Positions 35,601 to 43,200 of a DNA stretch of 64,000 nucleotides are shown here, piece by piece. Within the stretch, counting starts at the first letter, position 1, and each line of letters starts with the position of its first letter. The stretch comes from Nostoc sp. NMS7 (lineage in GTDB: Bacteria; Cyanobacteriota; Cyanobacteriia; Cyanobacteriales; Nostocaceae). The notes below the pieces were generated by a model. That model was not told the DNA's origin. It saw nothing but the letters and a program-made list of their open reading frames with translations, and did not search any database. A program made the position numbers and the translations under genes. The stretch is from positions 1-64,000 of the forward strand of contig NZ_JABXKJ010000255.1 in the NCBI RefSeq assembly GCF_017115085.1, in the 5' to 3' direction.

Positions 35601-37274
35601 TACAACTGCTACAGTATCCGGGGTACGCTCTACCTGCTTCTCAAATAACTGATGGATACACTTATTAGAGGAATAGTCTACTTCAGTGTTGTTCCACTCC
35701 ACCAACAATTGATGACGTTCTGCGATCGTCAACAGTGGTAATTCTGCAATTGGCGCTTTAGGATTGACAATAATTGCTTGTAGTAAAGTTTGAAAATGTT
35801 GGGCTATGCGAGTAATTGTCGTTGCATCAAATAAATCAGCACTGTAATTCCAAATACCCTCCAGACATCCTGAAACTTCCCAGTAGTGAACTTCCAGGTC
35901 AAACCTGACCATTTCATCAATTGGCAAGGATATGTCCTGGATAGTTAAACCTGGCAAATCCCAACAAGACTGTAGGGTGTTATGGAGGGAAAACATTACC
36001 TGTAGCAAGGGATTACGACTCAAATCTCGTTCTGGCTGTAGCTTTTCTACCAACATCTCAAAAGGCAAGTCCTGGTGGGCGTAGGCTGACAATGTGGTTT
36101 GCCGCACTTGCGCTAAGAAGTCAGCAAAGCTGGGGTTGCCAGAGAGATCGCCCCTTAATGCTAGGGTATTAGTAAAAAAACCTATTAGCTGCTCGATGCT
36201 CTTGTTGTTGCGGTTAGCGATCGGTGAGCCAACAACAATATCTAACTGACCACTGTAACGAGAGAGCAAGACCAAAAAAGCGGCCAGTAAAGTCATAAAC
36301 AATGTTGCGTCTGACTCTTGGCTCAACTGCTTGAGGCGTTGTGTGAGGTCGCGATCGAGTTGAAAACGCTCAATTCTACCCCGGAAACTCTGCACTGGGG
36401 GACGTGGTTTATCAGTAGGCAGTTCTAGTACACCAGAGACACCTGCTAACTGTTGCTGCCAGTAATTCAGTTGGCGTTCCAGGACAACGCCAGTTAGCCA
36501 CTGGCGTTGCCAAACTGCAAAGTCAGCATACTGGATAGGTAATTCAGATAGTGGGTTGGGCAATCTTTGAGCGAAAGCTGCATACAACTGGGATAACTCA
36601 CGTTTGAAGATGTCCAAAGACCAGCCATCGTAGATGATGTGGTGCATCTTTAAGAGCAGTACATATTCCTGGTTACTTAGTTGGAGTAGAGTGAATTGTA
36701 CTAAGGGGTCAACAGCTAGATTAAAGGGCTTGGACGCAAAAAACTTCGCTATTTGTTGAATCCGATCAGTTTGCTCCTGGACTGACAATCCCTGCAAGTT
36801 ATGGATTGGCAAAGTGAAGGTAGTGGGAGGAGCAATGACCTGAACAGGTTGTCCGTCTACGGTAGGAAAAGTAGTTCTTAAGATTTCATGGCGGCGAATG
36901 AGTTCACTAAAACTTTGTTCCAGTGCAATTATATTCAGCGAGCCATGTAGCCTCTGAGCATCCAGGAAATTATAAGAACGACTGTCGGGTGACAAATGGT
37001 GCAGAAAGCAGAGTCGCTGTTGGCCAAAAGACAGTGTTAGCTCACCGTCTCGTGGCACTCTTTGAATGGGCAACTGATGAGAAGTCTTAGCCTGCTTTGC
37101 TTGCTGTAAAAACAGCATAATTTCTGTTTTACGCCCAGTTATTTCCTGAAGTAGCATTGGAGTTAACACCCCTTCAGGTGCATGACAGCGCAAGCGATCG
37201 CCATTAGCCTCTAGGTTAATATTCAAGTTACTCAGGCGATCGAGGAATTCAATAATGCTGTTAGTCATGCTCAT
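29658..37274 (-). CDS. NRPS: docking-C-A(FkbM-MT)-PCP-C-A-PCP, 2538 aa
   Basis: Two modules. The TubC_N-like docking domain spans about 1-50. Module 1: C (HHIIYDG), A with TSGSTG near 691 and code DFWNIGMVHK, the classic Thr code. A methyltransferase of the FkbM family sits between the A8-like and A10-like parts (IFDVGANIGLFTLFMG near 1061, KIDLLKIDVEKSE later). The PCP has FFESGGHSLL near 1391 instead of FFELGGHS. Module 2: C (HHIVFDG), A near 2063 with code DAWFLGNVVK, the classic Leu code, and PCP near 2446. A Gln/Arg-rich tail may dock to the PKS. The frame is open 18 codons further upstream, but the ATG at 37274 overlaps the previous stop as ATGA, so I start there. FkbM enzymes are usually O-methyltransferases, so O-methyl-Thr is one inference. 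Confidence 0.9.
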   Translation of the reverse strand: MSMTNSIIEFLDRLSNLNINLEANGDRLRCHAPEGVLTPMLLQEITGRKTEIMLFLQQAKQAKTSHQLPIQRVPRDGELTLSFGQQRLCFLHHLSPDSRSYNFLDAQRLHGSLNIIALEQSFSELIRRHEILRTTFPTVDGQPVQVIAPPTTFTLPIHNLQGLSVQEQTDRIQQIAKFFASKPFNLAVDPLVQFTLLQLSNQEYVLLLKMHHIIYDGWSLDIFKRELSQLYAAFAQRLPNPLSELPIQYADFAVWQRQWLTGVVLERQLNYWQQQLAGVSGVLELPTDKPRPPVQSFRGRIERFQLDRDLTQRLKQLSQESDATLFMTLLAAFLVLLSRYSGQLDIVVGSPIANRNNKSIEQLIGFFTNTLALRGDLSGNPSFADFLAQVRQTTLSAYAHQDLPFEMLVEKLQPERDLSRNPLLQVMFSLHNTLQSCWDLPGLTIQDISLPIDEMVRFDLEVHYWEVSGCLEGIWNYSADLFDATTITRIAQHFQTLLQAIIVNPKAPIAELPLLTIAERHQLLVEWNNTEVDYSSNKCIHQLFEKQVERTPDTVAVVFEDQQLTYQQLNTRANQLAHYLRSLGVGADVLVGLCVERSLSMVVGLLGILKAGGAYLPLDPEYPQDRLSFMLEDAQVSLLLTQQQLVESLPKHQARVVCLDIDWEKIAQNNDSNLENTATPDNLAYVIYTSGSTGKPKGVLVNHSNVARLFAATNSWYNFSAKDVWTMFHSYAFDFSVWEIWGALLYGGRLVVVPYLVTRSPESFYELLCQEKVTILNQTPSAFRQLIQAEQSIATTGDLNLRLVIFGGEALELSSLQPWFERHGDQLPQLVNMYGITETTVHVTYRPLSKVDLHGTASVIGRPIPDLQVYVLDEHKQPVPIGVSGEMYVGGAGVARGYLNRVELTQQRFISHPFSNYDKARLYKTGDLARYLPNGELEYLGRIDQQVKIRGFRIELGEIEAALTQHLAVGETIVIAREDDPGNKRLVAYIVPDQKYAFPILQLLRFQNKSLSSKELLYKLPNGMMVAHLNKNETEFVYKELWEEQTYLKHGITINEGDCIFDVGANIGLFTLFMGQICKDVSIYAFEPIPPVFDLLRINTENYGLNVKLFNFGLSSETKSDTFTYYPQISVISGRFADTAQEREVVKSFLLKQQNIVENETEVSSQAIDELLAERLQSQQFTCQLRTISDVIGEYGVEKIDLLKIDVEKSEQDVFSGIQQEDWQKIKQIVVEVHNINGRLEEITALLKKHGYDLTIEQDALLEDTVLYNIYARRPSINQSLPEDPGSGLVSDYVKPTWINVSSLLSEVRHCLQKKLPEYMVPSGFVLLESLPLTPNGKVDRNALPKPDLDSTLLEKYVAPRTPIEEILAQIWAQVLKVERVGIHDNFFESGGHSLLATQLLSRIRNIFKLELPLHSLFAATTVAKFAQEIKQLQQQNLELSTSPILARASDAELPLSFAQQRLWFLDQLQPLSAFYNVPVALRLVGTLEVAALQQSLQEIIHRHEALRTNFIKVDGKPTQVIQIQANWKVSIVDFKYLSTTEQEIAIQKLAQQQAIQPFNLATEPLVKATLLVLSQTENALLVCMHHIVFDGWSVGVFVQELAALYNAYSQGQPSPLAPLPIQYADFAIWQRNWLQGDVLQSQLSYWQQQLANAPALLSLPTDRPRPSVQTDNGAYQQFALSKELTSGLTQLSQQQGVTLFMTLLAAFDTLLYRYTGQEDILVGSPIANRDRSEIEELIGFFVNTLVMRTDLAGNPSFSELLGRVREVALSAYAHQNLPFEMLVEALQPERDLSYTPLFQVMFALQNASTSQVELTGLTVTPLITEGATAKFDLSLLMQNTATGLVGFWEYNTDLFDASTIERMTGHFVTLLEGIIANPEQQISQLPLLTAVEQQQLLVEWNDTQVDYPSDKCIYQLFEEQVQRTPDAVAVVFEDQQLTYHQLNCRANQLAHYLKSLGVGADLLVGICVERSIEMVVGLLGILKAGGAYVPLDPEYPTERLRFMLEDAQVPVLLTQQRLVDRLTQHQAQLVCLDTDWQMISQLSQDNLITEAQATNLAYVIYTSGSTGQPKGVLIAHQGLLNLVFWHNRAFNITSLDKATQLAKTAFDAAVWELWPYLTAGASIYLVKSQLLSSLVNLRDWLILKKITVSFLPTPLAQELLSLQWPTENLALRCILTGGDKLHQYPSDSIPFQVVNNYGPTENTVVTTSGVVVAKEQDKISPNIGRAIANTQVYILDSNLQPVPVGVPGELHIAGVGLAKGYLNRPDLTTEKFISNPFEEVEGSKLYKTGDLARYLPDGNIEYLGRIDDQVKIRGFRIELEEIEALLGQHDDVQVCCVIAREETPGNKRLVAYVVPQKEVTPTTDELRHFLGKKLPGYMVPTAFVILESLPLTPNGKVNRRALPAPDIQQELSDYVMPNTELEKIIAGIWQKALAVEKVGIYNNFFELGGHSLLLVRINQQLQEEFGLEVSILDMFNYPNIYSLSQYLSTDFHQENTLKEITSRAQSTSESKAFRNQQLKLRQQYLSQRRGKNDSKFS
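34813..35501. repeat. 689-bp identical segment in Thr A-domain (copy 1)
   Basis: Base-for-base identical to 39588-40276, compared by eye along its whole length. It spans the core of the A domain from the A2/A3 region through A4 and most substrate-pocket residues. The flanks diverge at once on both sides. Confidence 0.9.
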
Positions 37275-40200
37275 AACTCCACTATTTCGACGCTGACTTC
37301 TTTTACTGGCAAATTTTGTGTTGCCCAATCCATTACTTTGATGTATTCTGCTATCCCGGCTACTGTAGGAGACTCAAACATTATCTGTATAGACAGATCG
37401 AGTCCAAAAGCTGAGTTGATCTCTGACAGGACTTGGGTAGCTAGTAGGGAATGACCACCTAGCTCAAAGAAGTTGTCCTTAACACCAATACTTTCAACTC
37501 CCAGGATTTGACTCCAGATCCGAACCAGTTGAGCTTCAATTGGGGTGCGAGGTAAAACAAAGCCAGTAGAAAGACTTCTTGTGGCTGTATCAGGTGAAGG
37601 CAGGGAGCGGCGATCCACCTTGCCATTGAGTGTCAACGGCAGGGCATTGAGGACGACAAAAGCCTGCGGCACCATGTAATCGGGTAGCTTTTGTTGGATA
37701 TATTCACGCACCTGCGGCACCAGTTTTTGAACTAACTTGCCGCGTAGAGGATTGTTAGTATAGTCAGTCCAGGGTTTGGTTGTAACGGCTGAACTATCCC
37801 AGAACTTGTACTGAGCGCAGTCGAAGTGGGCGATTGCGCTTTGTGCGTCAGACACTTCGGCTTCTCTCAGTGCAAGTGTCTGCGTTGAATTATTGCGGCA
37901 GAACACCACATCATAGCAACCATCCTGACTACTCTCCCACCAACTCAGATGGACAGTGTAACCGAGTTGCTGCCCCAATTGGCAAAACTGCTCTGGATTG
38001 ACCCCAACCGTTGGCTGTTGTGCTAATACCTGCCGCAGTTGGCTGACTGTTTCTACAGCCGGGGGATTTTCCAACCATTGCCAAATCTGTAGTGCTTGCT
38101 GTACTCGTTGATTCGGCACGCGCCTGATTCCCAACAGTTCTGGCTGTTCTTGTTGCAGTTGATGTTGAATTTGTGTGAATGAAAGGGCATCGAGTTGCCA
38201 GTTTAGCCAAGGAACGCTAGTTCTTTGAACATTAGCACCGACATGAAGGGTAACATCATAGCGGAATTGGGTTAGCTCATTTTGCGCGTAACCACGTTTG
38301 GGCTGAATTTCCACCCAAGTAATCTGAGGAAAGCGTGTCTGGAGGGCGATGAAGAAACTGGGGTCGATGACCAATTCTTCTTCAACGGCCACACTCTGAT
38401 GTACCATTCGCTGCCATTGCTCAATAGTTCTATCCTCAGCAGCTTGGGACAACTGCACAGCTGCATGGTATGGCTCCAGCAATGGCAAGCTGCGGACATC
38501 ACCCACGAATAGCGTACCCTGTTGGGCGATCGCGTTCATTCCTCCTTCGATAACCTGCAACAAATACTCAACACTGGGGAAATACTGCACTACTGAGTTC
38601 AAAATAACAGTGTCGAATTCGCCTTGAGGGATACCTTCAAAGTTATCCGCCATTTGGTGCAGCAGCCGCACATGAGCTAGACCATCAACCGTGGAGCATA
38701 TCTGCTCAACGTGCTGTATGGCGGCAATAGAATAATCACATCCCCAATACTGTTGACAGTGCTTGGCAATGCGAGATAGTAGTAACCCTGTTCCACAACC
38801 AATTTCTAGTAGCCGTTTCGGAAAATCAGTCAGAATTCGACTGACTGTATTCTCAACCCACTCCTGCATTTCCCCATCTGGGATGGGTTGTCTGGTATAA
38901 CTACTGTTCCAGCCAGTAATATTGAACGTGAGGTCATCTGTGGATGGCGATCGCTGACTATAGGCTTGTTCATAGAGCATTTGCCAGTCACTAACGTACT
39001 CGGTCTGCCATTGGGCAACTTGCTGGGGTAATGTTTTTTGATGAACAGCAGGCACTAAGTAAGCCACAAGACTTGTACTGAGCGGAGCCGAAGTGCGTTT
39101 ATCTCCAGAGATGTCTTCTCTGATGATGACGACACTTTCCTGTACTAAGGGGTGTTGACTTAAAACTACTTCAATTTCGCCTAACTCGATACGGAAACCG
39201 CGAATCTTTACTTGATTGTCGATGCGTCCTAAATACTCTAACTCGCCATTGGGCAAATAACGCGCCTTGTCTCCTGTTTTGTATAGTCGCGCTTTGTCGT
39301 AGTTGCTAAAAGGATTAGAAATAAAGCGTTCATCTGTCAATTCAGGACGATTGAGATAGCCGCGTGTCACTCCTTCCCCACCAACGTACATCTCACCAGG
39401 AACCCCAATCGGTACTAACTGTTTATGTTCATCCAGTACATACATCTGTAAGTCAGGTATCGGGCGACCTATGACACTAACTGTGTGATTTAAATCAGCT
39501 TTGCTCAATGGGCGGTAAGTGACGTGTACAGTAGTTTCTGTAATCCCGTACATATTTACTAATTGGGGCATTTGGTCGCCATGTTGCTCAAACCAAGGTT
39601 GCAAACTCGACAGTTCTAAAGCTTCCCCACCGAAAATTACTAGGCGCAAGTTCAAGTCGCCAGTAGTTGCGATTGACTGTTCAGCTTGAATTAACTGGCG
39701 GAAAGCTGAAGGTGTTTGATTGAGAATTGTGACTTTTTCTTGACACAATAACTCATAGAAGGATTCGGGCGATCGCGTCACTAAATATGGCACTACTACC
39801 AGTCGTCCACCATACAGCAATGCCCCCCAAATTTCCCATACTGAGAAGTCGAACGCATAAGAGTGGAACATTGTCCACACATCTTTAGCGCTAAAGTTGT
39901 ACCAAGAGTTTGTCGCTGCAAACAAACGAGCCACATTAGAGTGATTGACTAAAACGCCTTTAGGCTTACCTGTAGAACCAGAAGTGTAAATTACATAAGC
40001 TAGGTTATCAGGTGTGGCAGTGTTTTCCAGATTTGAATCATTGTTTTGAGCAATTTTTTCCCAATCGATATCTAAGCAAACGACACGCGCCTGATGTTTG
40101 GGCAGAGATTCTACTAATTGCTGTTGGGTTAAAAGTAACGATACTTGAGCATCTTCTAACATAAAGCTCAAGCGGTCTTGGGGATACTCTGGGTCAAGTG

Positions 40201-43200
40201 GCAGATATGCCCCACCCGCCTTGAGAATACCAAGTAGTCCTACCACCATTGAGAGCGATCGCTCCACACACAACCCAACTAGCACATCTGCTCCCACACC
40301 TAATGAGCGCAAGTAATGCGCCAATTGGTTGGCACGGCAGTTTAATTGGCGGTATGTAAGATGTTGATTTCCATACACTATAGCCACGGCATTTGGAGTA
40401 CGCTTTACCTGCTCCTCAAACAACTGATGGATACATTTATTTTGGGGATAATTCACCTGAGTATTGTTCCATTCCATCAACAGTTGATGACGTTCCTGCT
40501 GTGTGAGCAAGGGGAGTAAAGCCACTGGCTGTTGTGGATTTGCCGCGATCGCACTAGTGTACTGTAAGCATATCGCTTCTAGCAAATTCTGGAAATGCTG
40601 CATCATGCGGGCAATAGTTGCCCCATCAAATAAATCGCTACTGTAACAGCAATAGCCCTCAAGACCTGACTGGGTTTCCCAAAAGTTTAGTTCAAGGTCA
40701 AACCGCGCTGCATCAAGACCCCAAGGCATTTTCTCGACGCTTAAGCCAGGCAGATCCCAACCAGAGGAGGGGGCATTCTGGAGGACAAACACCACCTGTA
40801 CCAGTGGATTACGATTTAATTTTCGCTCTGGTTGCAACTGTTCGACTAATATCTCAAAAGGCAAATCCTGATGCTCGTAGGCATTTTGAGTTACCTGTCG
40901 TACCTGCGTCAATAAATCTGCAAAGGTCAGTTCTCTTGATAAATCGAACCTCAGTGGTAAGATGTTGACAAAAAATCCAATTAACTCTTCGATTTCTTTG
41001 CGGTTGCGATTAGCAATTGGAGAGCCAACTACAAGATCCTTTTGTCCACTGTAGCGAGACATTAACACAACAAAAGCCGCCAGCAGTGTCATAAACAGAG
41101 TGCTTCCTGACTCTTGGCTAATCTGTCTAAGCGCGGAAGTCAGCGAAGCATCTAGTTGAAATCGCTCGATTCCTCCTTGAAAAGTCTGGATAACTGGGCG
41201 GGGGCGGTCTGTAGGCAATTCCAACAAAGGTGGCGCTCCCGCTAACTCTTGCTTCCAATAGCTTAACTGACGCTCTAGTACCTGATTTGTTAGCCATTGG
41301 CGCTGCCAAACGGTAAAGTCGGCATATTGTACAGATAACTCTGGTAATTCAACAGGATTACCTGTGGAAATAGCTCGATAATGGGCAGACAGTTCGCGGA
41401 TTAAAAGGCCTATTGACCAACCATCAGCAGCAATATGGTGAATGACTAATAACAGTACATACTCCTGTTGAGCAACTTGCCACATCTTGACCCGCAACAT
41501 AGGATCTCTAGCCAGATCGAATGGTTTGCATGCTTCTTTTATCGCTAGTTGCTCCACTTGTTTCCAGGGGTCTGCCACATTTTGTCTTTCCACCACTGGT
41601 AACGTTATGTTTATATTAGGGTCTATAACTTGTACTGGCTTGTCATCCTTAATCTCAAAGCGAGTACGCAGAACTTCATGCCGCCGCACGATCCCCTCAA
41701 TTGCCCCTTGTAATGCTTTGACATTGAGATTCCCCTCTAGGCTTACAGCAAAAGGTATTGTGTAGGCACCACTCTCGCCTTCTAAATGATGGAGAAACCA
41801 CAGGCGCTCCTGCGCCCAAGATAGAGGTATATCAAGTCTTGTGGAAACGGGTAAAATTGCCGGAAGCACTAGACTCGAACCAGTTTGAAGTTCAGATGAT
41901 ATGACTTCACTTAACTGAGCTACTGTTGGTGATTTAAATAAAGAACGCAACGGTAACGAAGTCCCAAAGGCTTCTGGTATGCGAGAAATTATTTGGGTAG
42001 CTAGTAGCGAGTGTCCCCCTAGTTCAAAGAAGTTATCATGTATGCCCACTCGCTCTACTTTTAGCACTTGCGCCCAAATTCCTGAGAGAATTTCTTCGAT
42101 TTGGTTACGCGGGGCAACATATTTGTCCGATAATTGGCTGTGTAAATCAGGTGCGGGCAGTGCATGGCGGTCTACTTTCCCGTTGGAGGTAAGCGGTAGA
42201 CCTTCTAAGATGACTATTGCACTTGGCACCATATACTCTGGTAACTTTGACTTCAGGAAGCTACGCAGTTCGCTTACTGTAAATGTCTGCTCTTTTTGAG
42301 GCACAATGTAAGCGACTAGGCGTTTGTCCCCAGGAATGTCCTCGCGGGCGATCGCACAAGATGCCAAAACATGGGGATATTGGCTCAGAACTGTTTCGAT
42401 TTCGCCCAATTCGATGCGGAAACCCCGAATTTTTACTTGATTATCAATGCGTTCTATGTATTCAATATTGCCATCTGGTAAAGAGCGTACTAAATCCCCA
42501 GTTTTGTAAACTCGCTCAACTCGATCGAATAATTCAATTTCAATAAATTTTTCGGCGGTAGTTTCAGGACGATGGAGATAGCCTTGTGCTAATCCAGCAC
42601 CACCAATGTACAATTCTCCTGGTAAACCTACAGGTACTGGTTGGAGATTTTTATCTAATATATAAACTTGGGTATTAGCGATCGCACGACCAATAGGAAT
42701 AGTTGTAGCGTCTTCCGGGACATCCTGCACTAAGTACCAGGAACTAAATGTTGTATTCTCTGTCGGCCCATAAACATGAAGTAGTCGCTGTGGCGCACCA
42801 TTTTTCAGTACTTCTTTTACCCATTTAGGATCAACCGCTTCGCCGCCAAATAGAAGATGCCGTAGTGAATTGAAAGCAGAAGGGACTTCCTGAGCAATTT
42901 GATTGAACAAGGCAGTTGTCAAGAATAATACGCTGATACCTTGCGATCGCATAAAGGCAGCGAAATCTTGTGGAGAAAGAGCCAATTCTTTGCTCACCCC
43001 TACTAACCGCGCCCCGTGAAGTAGCGCACCCCAAATCTCGAAAGTGGCAGCGTCGAAAGCGTAATTTGAAGCTTGTGCAATGACATCTGTTGGTTTTATG
43101 TCGATGTAATTTGTGTTGATTACCAAGCGGTTCACGGCTCGGTGATCAACAGCAACTCCTTTGGGTTGACCTGTAGAACCGCTTGTGTACATTACATAAG

